Shown here: piece by piece, positions 25,057 through 33,469 of the stretch
Layout: every line of letters begins with the position of its first letter
How positions within the stretch are numbered: the first letter of the stretch is position 1
Origin: Chitinophaga flava
Lineage (GTDB): Bacteria; Bacteroidota; Bacteroidia; Chitinophagales; Chitinophagaceae
NCBI RefSeq assembly: GCF_003308995.1
Contig: NZ_QFFJ01000002.1
Span: 2,542,001-2,606,000, forward strand
Length of the DNA stretch: 64,000 nucleotides
Reading direction: 5' to 3'
The notes under the pieces: model-generated
The model's input: only the letters and a program-made list of their open reading frames with translations
Databases searched by the model: none
Told to the model about the DNA's origin: nothing
Made by a program: the position numbers and the translations under genes

Positions 25057-28000
25057 TTAGAAGGAGAGGTTAAGACCCAGGAGGAAGGTGCGGGACAGCG
25101 GATAAGCATCCCAGGAATTATCCATACCTCTGGAGAGTACGCCGCTACCAGGAGCAACGCCCAGATCCGGATTGAAGCCCTTGTATTTGGTAGCAGTGAA
25201 AATGTTTTCTGCAGAACCAAATACCCGTATCCTGTCGATACCCCATCTGTTAGTCAGGGTTTTAGGTATGCTGTAACCTAACTCCAGTCTTTTGAAACGC
25301 AGGTAGGAACCATCTTCCAGCCATCTGTCGCTGTTCTCTCTTTTATTGTTGTTGGGATCAGATATGGTAAACCGGGGGAAGTTGGAATGATGTTCCGGTG
25401 TCCAGGCGTCCAGCACGGCAGTAGACAGGTTGGTTACTTCACTCATTTTCTCCATCCATTGTCTTCTGCCGTTATAAATTTTGTTGCCAGAAACACCTTC
25501 GAAGAAGAGGCTCATATCAAAACCTTTGTAAGACAGGTTGGCGGCCAGGCCCATAGTGAATTTAGGGAAGGGGCTGCCGAGGTTCTGTACGTCCTGGTTA
25601 TCGATTTTACCATCGCCGTTGTAGTCTACAAAACGGATATCACCGGGTTTAGCATCCGGTTGTATAGGGGTACCGCCTTTGTTGTAGGCCTTTATTTCTT
25701 CTTCTGAATTAAAGATACCGTCGGTTTTAATGAGGAAGAAGGAGCCAATAGGAGCACCTACTTTAGCCCTGGAGATATCGCCAAATTCCTGACGGCCGGA
25801 ACCGATGGTGATAGCGGTCATTTCATTGGCGGTATGGGACATATTCAGCATCACTCTGTATTTCAGGCCGCTGCGGGTTTCGCTGGTATATTCCACAGAG
25901 GCTTCGTAACCTTTGTTTTCGATAACGCCGGCGTTAAGGGTAGGAGTACCGGTTTTACCAACAGACAGTGGGAAAGGTACACCCAGCAATACTCCATTGG
26001 TTTTTTTATGGAACACGTCAAAGATGAAAAACAATTTGTTGTCGAGGAAACCCGCGTCTACACCACCGTTGATGATTTTGGTTTCTTCCCAGGACAGGTC
26101 AGTGGGGGAGGCATAGGAGCTGGCGGTAGCACCGGGCCAGAGCACATTACCCTGTACAAAGTTGATACCGCTGGTAATGGCTGACTGGGTGAGGTAGTTA
26201 CCTATTTCCTGGTTACCCAGTACACCCCAGCTGCCGCGCAGTTTCAGGTTGCTGACTACATTACGCAGACCGGAGAAAAAGTTCTCGTTATGCATATTCC
26301 AGCCGGCAGAGAAAGATGGGAAAGCACCAAACTGGTAGTCGGAGGCAAACCGCGAAGAGCCATCTCTTCTGATGGAGGCCGTAAACAAGTATCTGGAATC
26401 ATAGGAATACATGACACGACCAAAACTGGAGAGCATCGCGCTTACATTGGCGCTACCATCATTTTTCTGAGAAGCGGCAGTACCGGCGCCCATCACGGAA
26501 GTGCCTACCGGCAGGTCGTTGCGGGAGGCGCTGAAGCCGGAATAAATATTTTTCTGAGCAGAATAACCCACCACCGCATCTATATTATGTTTGCCCAGTT
26601 TTTTGGTATAGCTCAGGGTATTTTCCGCCAGCCAGGAATTGGTGATGGAAGAGCCTTCAGACAGGTCCGGCAGCGGATTGGCCGTGTTACCGTCGTGATA
26701 GACGCCCGTATAGGTGCGGTTGTAGCCCTGTATTTCGGTAAGCCCCAGGTTAAATTTGTAACGCAGGCCATCTATCAGTTTCACTTCTACAAAGGCATTA
26801 GCCAGCAGGTTCAGCTCTTTGGCGCTTTTATTGACGTTTTCCAGCAGGGCTACAGGGTTGGACAGGTTTTTCATATAGATGGGCCTTCTGCCATAACCAC
26901 CCAGGTCTTGCGTAGGGTCGTATACAGGGACAGTGGACGGCATTACGAGCGCACTACCCACCAGGCTGTGGGTCTGGTCGCCACCACTGGGAGCCTGACG
27001 GCCGCCACCTCTTTTGATCATAACGGTCTCGCCTATCCGGAACCGCCCTTTTTCGAACTGTGTTTTCACACGGAAATTGACAGCAGAGTAATCCGTATGG
27101 ATCATGGTGCCGTTTTCCTTGAGATAACCACCGGAGAGGTTGTAGGTGAAGTTTTTGGAGCCACCGCTGAAATTAACGTTGGTACGGGTAACGGTAGCCT
27201 GACGGAAGATAGCGTCCTGCCAGTTGCTGTTGACACCCGCATAATCAGGGATACCGGGCAGGTTGGCCTGCATTAGTTTGGTCCACTGTTCACCATTGAG
27301 GAGGCTCATTCTTTTGGGTATGGACTGTACACCTACCCAGCTGTCTATTTCCAGTCGGGGTGTGGTTTCCTTAAGTCCTCCTTTGGTGGTGACGATCACC
27401 ACGCCGTTAGCAGCGCGGGAACCGTATATGCTGGCGGTGGCAGCGTCTTTCAGTACTTCAATGGACTCTACATCGTTGGGGCTTACTCCGTCGATATTGT
27501 TGACAAACACACCATCCACAATATACAGCGGGGCATTGTTGCCCAGGGTACTTAGCCCGCGGATGGTAATGTTGAGGCCGGAGCCGGGTGCGCCGCTGGC
27601 GGATTCTATGGAAACGCCGGGTACTCTTCCCTGGATGGCACTGCTGATATTTTTGGAAACATTGGCACTGATGGTGTTTACTCTTACAGAAGATACGGAG
27701 CCGGTAACATCTTTTCTTTTCTGGCTGCCATAACCCACGATCACCATTTCTTCCGTTTGTACGGCTTTCTGACGCAGTTGAATATTGAGGGAGCCAGCCT
27801 GGGATACCTGTTTCTCCACCGCTTCATAACCCAGATAGGATATAACCAGGGTACCACCACCGTCGGGCAGCTCCAGGGTGAAGTTACCATTGACGTCGGT
27901 GCTGGTGCCTTTGCTGGTGCCTTTGAGTTTGATGGAAGCACCGCTGAGTGCCTCTCCTGTAAGGGCGTCGGTGATACGGCCGTATACAGATATATTGGCA

Positions 28001-28380
28001 ACGGGTTTCACTGCTGTCAGGTCATTTTTGACAGAGAGGATAATTGTATTGTCTACAATACTGTAGTTGAGCTGGTTGTCGGCAAGACATTGGCGCATGA
28101 CTTCTGCCAGGTCGGCTTTTTCTACAGAAACGGATACCTTGTCTGCTTTTTTGAGCATTTCCGAGTTGTAGAAAAAGGTTAGGCCGGTTTGTTTCCTGAT
28201 CTCCCTGAACACCCTGCTCAGCGGCACATGCCGCATGTCGAGGGTCAGCTTCTGAGAGTAGCCGGTGGCACTGACCTGCAGTGCAAGCACCAGGAGCAGT
28301 AAAGCGGTTAGCTTCATAACTTTCAGCATTTGCGCGCACACCGGCGACCACCGGTGTTTGACGGCATTTCTAAATGGCAT
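25057..28380 (-). CDS. SusC/RagA TonB-dependent transporter with STN signalling domain
   Basis: An 1107-residue outer-membrane transporter. After the signal peptide (VLALQVSATGYSQ) comes an STN domain (LSRVFREIRKQTGLTFFYN, residues about 55-120), which signals to FecR. Then a CarboxypepD-like domain (GRITDALTGEALSGASIKLKG), a SusC TonB box region (EEMVIVGYG), and a plug with GVSIESASGAPGSGLNITIRG and IEVLKDAATASIYGSRAANG. A 22-stranded barrel closes it. The STN domain plus a FecR gene and an ECF sigma gene directly upstream show transport-coupled autoregulation of the locus. Substrate is not defined. Confidence 0.97.
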   Translation of the reverse strand: MPFRNAVKHRWSPVCAQMLKVMKLTALLLLVLALQVSATGYSQKLTLDMRHVPLSRVFREIRKQTGLTFFYNSEMLKKADKVSVSVEKADLAEVMRQCLADNQLNYSIVDNTIILSVKNDLTAVKPVANISVYGRITDALTGEALSGASIKLKGTSKGTSTDVNGNFTLELPDGGGTLVISYLGYEAVEKQVSQAGSLNIQLRQKAVQTEEMVIVGYGSQKRKDVTGSVSSVRVNTISANVSKNISSAIQGRVPGVSIESASGAPGSGLNITIRGLSTLGNNAPLYIVDGVFVNNIDGVSPNDVESIEVLKDAATASIYGSRAANGVVIVTTKGGLKETTPRLEIDSWVGVQSIPKRMSLLNGEQWTKLMQANLPGIPDYAGVNSNWQDAIFRQATVTRTNVNFSGGSKNFTYNLSGGYLKENGTMIHTDYSAVNFRVKTQFEKGRFRIGETVMIKRGGGRQAPSGGDQTHSLVGSALVMPSTVPVYDPTQDLGGYGRRPIYMKNLSNPVALLENVNKSAKELNLLANAFVEVKLIDGLRYKFNLGLTEIQGYNRTYTGVYHDGNTANPLPDLSEGSSITNSWLAENTLSYTKKLGKHNIDAVVGYSAQKNIYSGFSASRNDLPVGTSVMGAGTAASQKNDGSANVSAMLSSFGRVMYSYDSRYLFTASIRRDGSSRFASDYQFGAFPSFSAGWNMHNENFFSGLRNVVSNLKLRGSWGVLGNQEIGNYLTQSAITSGINFVQGNVLWPGATASSYASPTDLSWEETKIINGGVDAGFLDNKLFFIFDVFHKKTNGVLLGVPFPLSVGKTGTPTLNAGVIENKGYEASVEYTSETRSGLKYRVMLNMSHTANEMTAITIGSGRQEFGDISRAKVGAPIGSFFLIKTDGIFNSEEEIKAYNKGGTPIQPDAKPGDIRFVDYNGDGKIDNQDVQNLGSPFPKFTMGLAANLSYKGFDMSLFFEGVSGNKIYNGRRQWMEKMSEVTNLSTAVLDAWTPEHHSNFPRFTISDPNNNKRENSDRWLEDGSYLRFKRLELGYSIPKTLTNRWGIDRIRVFGSAENIFTATKYKGFNPDLGVAPGSGVLSRGMDNSWDAYPLSRTFLLGLNLSF

Positions 28381-28454
28381 AACTTTGATAGGTTTTTGGT
28401 GAGCAATAAGCCTTTACGACAATATTTGTTTTTTGTTTACCGGAACATTTTATG

Positions 28455-28485
28455 ACCGGGGAAGTGGCGACTTCTCCGGTTTTTT
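28455..28485. terminator. Hairpin between FecR and SusC genes (T-run on plus strand)
   Basis: ACCGGGGAAGT pairs with ACTTCTCCGGT (one G-T) and is followed by TTTTTT on the plus strand. Genes on both sides read on the minus strand, so the orientation does not suit a terminator for them. It could stop antisense transcription or act as an RNA hairpin in the SusC leader. Confidence 0.4.
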
Positions 28486-28596
28486 GTTAGATCTGGTTGC
28501 TGTTACTGAACGATTTAATTGTTTGACAGTTGGAATTACACGTGGAAAGAGGATGGTCTTTGGCGAAAGATCTCCGCTTAGCATTGGTTAGTTACA

Positions 28597-29832
28597 TCAG
28601 TTGCTGCTTGTTTGTATAGTAATTGTTTTATTGGTGACGGAATAGTGGATACCGGCTGTTTGCAGGATGCGCAGTGCCTGTGACAGGGTAGCCTGTTTGC
28701 GGATAGATCCGGAATAATGCTGTGTGGGGATGGTACCTGCATATACCACCCGGACATCATACCACCTGGCCAGTTGCCGCATGATAGCAGGCAGCTCATC
28801 TTCTTCAAATTCAAACGTCCCCGTTTTCCAGGCGATGGTTTTGTCGATGTCGGCATCGGTAACGGCTATACGATCACTTCCTTTGGTGATGGTAGCCTGC
28901 TGGGCCGGAGCAAGCAGTGTTTGTTGTCCGCCGGGCAGTGTTACTTTCACTTTCCCGGTGACCAGCGTGGTTTGGGTGGCATTTTCATCTTCATAATCCA
29001 TGATATTGAAGCTGGTACCCAGTACCGCTATCTGCTGACCATTGTTCAGCTGCACATAAAAGGCCTGGCCGGCGTTAGGTGCGATCTCAAAGTAGGCTTC
29101 ACCGGTAAGATAAACCGTACGGTCTTTTCCGGTAAAGCGGGTAGGGAAGCGGAGAGAGGAGGCGGCATTGAGCCATACCTTGCTACCATCCGGGAGCACT
29201 AGCTGGTACTCACCCCCGCGGGGAGTGCTCAGGGTATTGAACAGGACCGTTTCTTCTCCGTGGTTGTTGTTGTCGTTGTCGTAGGTAAGAGTACCCTGAC
29301 CTTTATTAATACGGGTACCGTCTTTTTCCTGGAACCTGCCGGCGCCGGTGGAGTCCAGCGGCACGCTGGTACCATCGGCCAGGGTGAGCATCGCCCGGGA
29401 GGAGCCGGGTTGTATTTCAGACAAGTGTGTTCCGGCGGCGATCTGCTGCTGACTACGGTAACGGCTATACTGATACCAGCCACCTGCGGCGGTGATTAAA
29501 AGAGCCGCCGCAGCTGCAGCATGCCACCAGTGCAGGCGGCGCTGCTGGCCCGGTACAGGAGGAGTCTGGGTTGCAGGCTCCTGTGTGGCTGTCTGGGCAG
29601 CATGTTCTTTGAGCAATACCCTGAAATGACCCACTGCAGCATGAAGTTGCCCCTGCTGCCCGTTGATGGCATGGAATATTTCCCTGGCCTGATCAACATG
29701 CGCCCGGTGCTCAGGATGTTCCTGGATCCAGTTGTCCCACCACAGGACTTCTTTTTCATCCAGGCCCATACAGTACCGGAGGAATGAATCATTATGTAAA
29801 AAGTCTTCCGCAGAAGTAAAAGAATGGTCCAT
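28597..29832 (-). CDS. FecR-family anti-sigma factor
   Basis: A 411-residue inner-membrane protein. The cytoplasmic N terminus has the sigma-binding DUF4880-like segment (LDEKEVLWWDNWIQEHPEHRAHVDQA), the membrane helix is HAAAAAALLITAAGGWYQY (about residues 103-121), and the periplasmic part is the FecR domain (NTLSTPRGGEYQLVLPDGSKVWLNAASSL; VYLTGEAYFEIA). A C-terminal DUF4974-like domain (YDVRVVYAG, LSQALRILQTAGIHYS) contacts the STN domain of SusC. Together they pass the substrate signal to the ECF sigma factor encoded just upstream. Confidence 0.95.
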   Translation of the reverse strand: MDHSFTSAEDFLHNDSFLRYCMGLDEKEVLWWDNWIQEHPEHRAHVDQAREIFHAINGQQGQLHAAVGHFRVLLKEHAAQTATQEPATQTPPVPGQQRRLHWWHAAAAAALLITAAGGWYQYSRYRSQQQIAAGTHLSEIQPGSSRAMLTLADGTSVPLDSTGAGRFQEKDGTRINKGQGTLTYDNDNNNHGEETVLFNTLSTPRGGEYQLVLPDGSKVWLNAASSLRFPTRFTGKDRTVYLTGEAYFEIAPNAGQAFYVQLNNGQQIAVLGTSFNIMDYEDENATQTTLVTGKVKVTLPGGQQTLLAPAQQATITKGSDRIAVTDADIDKTIAWKTGTFEFEEDELPAIMRQLARWYDVRVVYAGTIPTQHYSGSIRKQATLSQALRILQTAGIHYSVTNKTITIQTSSN

Positions 29833-29918
29833 GATTGTATTGCTATGATATAGTGTGGGGAATGCCCGGATATTCCCAAAGAAATCCGGAATTTTTTTTT
29901 GAAGACAACCGGGCTGTT

Positions 29919-30557
29919 TTATTTACCGGGTACTTTGGTCAGCATCAGTGCGGTGAGTAGGGAGAAAACGGCCGATAACACTTTGAGGGCGAAGCCCAGG
30001 GTATTGTAGGCGGTTTTGGTGGTGATGCCTGCGCGGCGGGCTACTTCCTCCATGGGAAGGCCGTCGAAGTACCGCAGTTCCACCAGTTGTTTTTGCCGGG
30101 GAGTAAGCTGTGACATGGCCCTGCGTACTTTTTGCCTGGTTTCTTCGGTGGTTTGTACGGCCACGATACGGGCTTCATACGACAGCTCATAGGGGGCTGC
30201 AGCCGCGAAAGCGTCGGCAGCTGCACCGGTTTGTTGTTGTTTACGGATACCGGCAAATATCTTGCGGCGCAGGTAGGTAAAGAGATAGGACTTTACGTTA
30301 CGTACAGTATGCAGCTGGTGACGTTTGTCCCATATTTCCAGGAATACATCATTAATAGCATCTTTGGTGAGCTCGGCGTCGCTGCAGCTGCGGATGCCGT
30401 AGTTGACCAGGTGCAGGTACATTTTTTCGTATAGGGCTACCAGTGCCTCCTGGTTGTTCTGGCGTACCTGTTCCCATAACAACGTGTTGGCGGTTTCCTG
30501 CGGATACTCCGCAGTAGACTGATCGCGGAATGCGGTTGGCTGATCGTTACTCATCAC
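29919..30557 (-). CDS. ECF RNA polymerase sigma-70 factor
   Basis: A 212-residue ECF sigma factor, Bacteroidetes SusC-associated group. Region 2 spans ALVALYEKMYLHLVNYG to KRHQLHTVRNVKSYLFTYLRRKIF, and region 4 is LTPRQKQLVELRYFDGLPMEEVARRAGITTKTAYNTLGFAL, a clear helix-turn-helix. A hydrophobic C-terminal tail follows (VLSAVFSLLTALML), as is common in this group. It precedes FecR by 86 bases and should drive the SusC/SusD operon when SusC is occupied. Confidence 0.95.
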   Translation of the reverse strand: MMSNDQPTAFRDQSTAEYPQETANTLLWEQVRQNNQEALVALYEKMYLHLVNYGIRSCSDAELTKDAINDVFLEIWDKRHQLHTVRNVKSYLFTYLRRKIFAGIRKQQQTGAAADAFAAAAPYELSYEARIVAVQTTEETRQKVRRAMSQLTPRQKQLVELRYFDGLPMEEVARRAGITTKTAYNTLGFALKVLSAVFSLLTALMLTKVPGK

Positions 30558-30712
30558 GAGGAATTATTATGGTCTTATCATTGTCTTGCTGCCGGGTGCA
30601 GGTGGACAGTTCATGTTCACGTGGTAGTAGTTGTTGACTTTGGTTGTTAGCTTTAAATCCGGAAGGTATAATAATTAACGGAGAATATGAAAGGGTAGGT
30701 GGAAGCCTCTCG

Positions 30713-31222
30713 TTATTTGAGGCTTCCTGCGATATAAGTACAATAGTCTTTATATTTTTCCTGTTCTGCAGCGGGATAAAGAATCATCACGGTCTGGAAA
30801 ACTTCAGTGGCGGGGTCGCCGAGGTAATCAATTTTACGTTTGACAGTTTTACAGTATACAATATTGCCTTTATCATCGGTGCCGGAGAAGATGAAGAAGT
30901 TGGGCTTGACAACTTTATACGCCACTTTATAGTCGCTGGTAGCTGATTTGAGCTCATATTTCATAGGATCGGGGTCCGCGTTTTCATCCAGGTCTCTTGG
31001 ATCCATTACGAGGTGACCAAAGGCCCAGATTTTAGCGCTGCCCTGGCGTGCAAGAAACCTTTGACCATCACCGCTGGTAGACTCTCCTTCGCCTTTAAAA
31101 TCCTGTGGGTATTCCATGCAAAACTGAAATCGGGAATTACAATACTTTCGGGGCGGGATACGGAAGGAGTTGAAAATAACCGCCAATAGGAAAAGGGAGG
31201 TTATACGAATCGTTGTTTTCAT
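30713..31222 (-). CDS. Secreted protein of unknown function
   Basis: A 169-residue protein with a signal peptide (MKTTIRITSLFLLAVIFNSF) and a compact domain with four Cys in its mature part (KYCNSRFQFCMEYP, IVYCKTV, YCTYIAGSLK), likely two disulfides. The ends CxxxFxFCMEYP and EKYKDYCTYIAGSL look like a beta-rich domain seen in Bacteroidetes proteins without a named function. It stands alone between the sigma gene and a divergent hydrolase gene. A TAnnTTTG -7 box lies upstream. I do not recognise a function. Confidence 0.7.
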   Translation of the reverse strand: MKTTIRITSLFLLAVIFNSFRIPPRKYCNSRFQFCMEYPQDFKGEGESTSGDGQRFLARQGSAKIWAFGHLVMDPRDLDENADPDPMKYELKSATSDYKVAYKVVKPNFFIFSGTDDKGNIVYCKTVKRKIDYLGDPATEVFQTVMILYPAAEQEKYKDYCTYIAGSLK

Positions 31223-31238
31223 AAAAAATATTGAAGCG

Positions 31239-31246
31239 CAAATGTA
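31239..31246 (-). promoter_or_regulatory. -7 box of the unknown secreted protein gene
   Basis: TACATTTG on the minus strand matches the Bacteroidetes consensus TAnnTTTG exactly, 17 bases before the ATG at 31222. No clear TTTG is seen at the -33 distance. Confidence 0.45.
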
Positions 31247-31309
31247 AGGAGCCAGGTTGACAGTGATGCTTTTTTCCTACATTAGATCAATAAAAATCCT
31301 TATAACTTC

Positions 31310-32236
31310 ATGAAAAAAATCCTCACTGCCCTCTTATTTTTTACCACACTTTATGCCAACGCCCAGACATTATATGTAAAAACCTATGGCAATCCTAAAG
31401 ACAAACCGGTCATTTTTCTGCATGGAGGTCCGGGTTATAATGCCGTAAATTTTGAAGTGACAACGGCAGCTCAACTGGCGGGGAATGGTTTTTTTGTGAT
31501 CGTATATGACCGGAGGGGAGAAGGTCGTTCACCGGACACGGCTGCCCGGTTTACCTTCGATGAAGCACTGACTGATATCGATGGTCTTTACAAAACATAT
31601 CATCTAAAGAAGGCGGTTTTACTGGGACATAGTTTCGGTGGCGTACTGGCTACCCTGTATGCAGAGAAACATCCCGCGGCGGTAGGTGCTGTGGTGTTGG
31701 CCAGTGCCCTGGTGGAAGCGCAGGAAAACTTCCGCACCATTCTCCGGAGGGTAAAAGACATCTATCGTGAAAAACATGACAGTGCCAGTTTGCAATATAT
31801 TTCATTGATAGAAGGAATGGATACCGCGAGTTTGATGTATAGTTCCTATACACTGGGTCATGCCATGCTCAACGGCTTCTATTCACCCAAACATCCTTCA
31901 GAAGAAGCGAAGGCCATTTACCGCGAAGCAGCTAAAGACAGCCTGCTCAAAAAGTACGGCAGCCAGATGACCAGACAGGCACCCAATGGCTTCTGGAAGA
32001 ATGAACATTATACTACACTGAACGTGTTGCCCAACATCAAAAATGTGGTGGCCAGGAAGGTAAAAGTGTATGGGATTTATGGAAAGGAGGATGGGTTATT
32101 CTCTGAAAAACAGGTGAGTGATCTGGCAGGTATTATTGGTTCAGACCATATGGATTATCTGACCGGTGCATCCCATAATGTGTTCACGGATCAGCAGGCT
32201 ATTTTTATCAATGATCTCAAGAAATGGCTGAAATAG
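31310..32236 (+). CDS. Secreted alpha/beta hydrolase (prolyl aminopeptidase-like)
   Basis: A 308-residue hydrolase with a signal peptide ending YANAQ. The oxyanion motif HGGPG (38-42), the nucleophile elbow GHSFGG (Ser108) and a plausible Asp (GIYGKEDGLFS) and His (TGASHNVF) complete the triad. The HGGPG plus DRRGEGRS combination fits the proline iminopeptidase branch, although esterase activity is possible. It is a single gene with its own strong terminator and divergent from a neighbouring secreted protein gene. Confidence 0.85.
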   Translation: MKKILTALLFFTTLYANAQTLYVKTYGNPKDKPVIFLHGGPGYNAVNFEVTTAAQLAGNGFFVIVYDRRGEGRSPDTAARFTFDEALTDIDGLYKTYHLKKAVLLGHSFGGVLATLYAEKHPAAVGAVVLASALVEAQENFRTILRRVKDIYREKHDSASLQYISLIEGMDTASLMYSSYTLGHAMLNGFYSPKHPSEEAKAIYREAAKDSLLKKYGSQMTRQAPNGFWKNEHYTTLNVLPNIKNVVARKVKVYGIYGKEDGLFSEKQVSDLAGIIGSDHMDYLTGASHNVFTDQQAIFINDLKKWLK

Positions 32237-32264
32237 CGCTATTTAATATGTAGTATTTAATAAA

Positions 32265-32293
32265 AATGCAGGTATCACTACCTGCATTTTTTT
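32265..32293 (+). terminator. Intrinsic terminator after the alpha/beta hydrolase
   Basis: AATGCAGGTA pairs perfectly with TACCTGCATT around TCAC, followed by a run of T. It begins 28 bases after the hydrolase stop codon. Confidence 0.85.
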
Positions 32294-32400
32294 ATTTTAT
32301 TTTATGTTTAATATGTGTATTGTAACTATTTGATTTATAATTGTTTTAATGATATTGATTGAAGTAAAGTAAAACTTTAAATAGATATCATAAATTACAA

Positions 32401-32643
32401 TCAGGCAGTTTGACCGGTGATCAGTCGTTTGCCGGTTTCGGTATAAACCAGTTCTTCCAGCTCTTCCACAGAATTAACGGTTACCAGGGATACATGTTCC
32501 ATCGGTAACGGAGAGAATAACCAGCGCGGACCATTCTGTACTACCCCAAAACCTGCCCCGTCTATTTCGATTTTATAGGACCTTTTGGCCTGCTGAAAAG
32601 TGAACCCTAACTCCAGTAATTTTTCGTGACTGATTGCGGTCAT
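32401..32643 (-). CDS. Small cytoplasmic protein of unknown function
   Basis: An 80-residue protein with no signal peptide or membrane segment. It reads as a compact alpha/beta fold: an amphipathic N-terminal helix (HEKLLELGFTFQQAK), strands around YKIEIDGAGFGVVQNGPRW, then VTVNSVEELEELVYTETGK. The last part (VxSVEELxELVYxETGK) resembles short Bacteroidetes proteins of unknown role. It is isolated in AT-rich DNA, has ordinary coding character and is probably real. Confidence 0.55.
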   Translation of the reverse strand: MTAISHEKLLELGFTFQQAKRSYKIEIDGAGFGVVQNGPRWLFSPLPMEHVSLVTVNSVEELEELVYTETGKRLITGQTA

Positions 32644-33251
32644 TTTTTATGTGTATTTTAACTAATATAATAGATATTGTTAAACTGAATTGACTCGTAA
32701 AAAAGGGTGTACTGCGTTATTTGTAAAATGTTAAATTAGTATAATATTATCATATTTTATTGACTAATTTTTGAATGGAAGGAGCGTGTTGTCATTTGAG
32801 TATTAATATTTATAAATTGTATAATATTATTTATATTACTAATCAATATGAAACAAGAAAGGTATACAATTCTGTTACAATTAAATTTGAGTCCATATTA
32901 ATTATTTTGACACCTATCATTGTTTGAACCCATTGATCCCTGAACATAGATAGATTAATTGTTGAATGCTTAATTTGTATGATATTACTATTTATTAAAA
33001 CTGGTGAAGTGCCGAAAATGAATTGCCGGAATTGATGAGTTGAATAGTATATCTATTTAATATAATGATAATAGCTTATTTGTAAGAGCAGCTGAAAATA
33101 ACTGGCACAGAACACTGATATATTGAAAAACAATAATTTAAAACAGACCTGATAAATATTTAATGTGATGATTGCGTATTATATGTAGACATGCCATTCA
33201 TCCGGAAAAAACTCCTTTAGACAGGTACTGGGAAAGTTAATAGTCTATAAA
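32644..33251. other. AT-rich intergenic region upstream of the second SusC locus
   Basis: About 600 bases of strongly AT-rich DNA with no credible reading frame, repeat or RNA hairpin that I can support. It separates a small unknown gene from the promoter of the SusC/SusD/peptidase operon and may hold binding sites for distant regulation. Confidence 0.5.
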
Positions 33252-33283
33252 TTTGGTGGACTAAAAACTTGTTTATACTTTTA
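33252..33283 (+). promoter_or_regulatory. Candidate promoter of the SusC-SusD-hydrolase operon
   Basis: TTTG (33252-33255), a 20-base spacer and TACTTTTA (33276-33283; one base off TAnnTTTG) have the Bacteroidetes -33/-7 layout. Transcription from here would give a leader of about 180 bases containing an imperfect hairpin (TTGTTCGCTG / CAGCGCAACAA, 33298-33332). Confidence 0.4.
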
Positions 33284-33469
33284 TCGAATAACATAAATTG
33301 TTCGCTGCCTGCAAAAGGCAACAGCGCAACAACCGAAATCGATCGTTTTTAATACGCGATCAAAGCGCAGACTCATCTCAAAAAAGATTGTCAACCTTTT
33401 TCTACCCGGAATAAATTACCAGGCCAAACCTGGTAACGGATATTTATTTGTTTAAACCAAAAGTTACCT

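Noticed and set aside
26290..27276. Long plus-strand open frame (328 codons) antisense to SusC
   Set aside because: The minus strand carries an intact SusC with its signature segments; the antisense frame shows no family motif.
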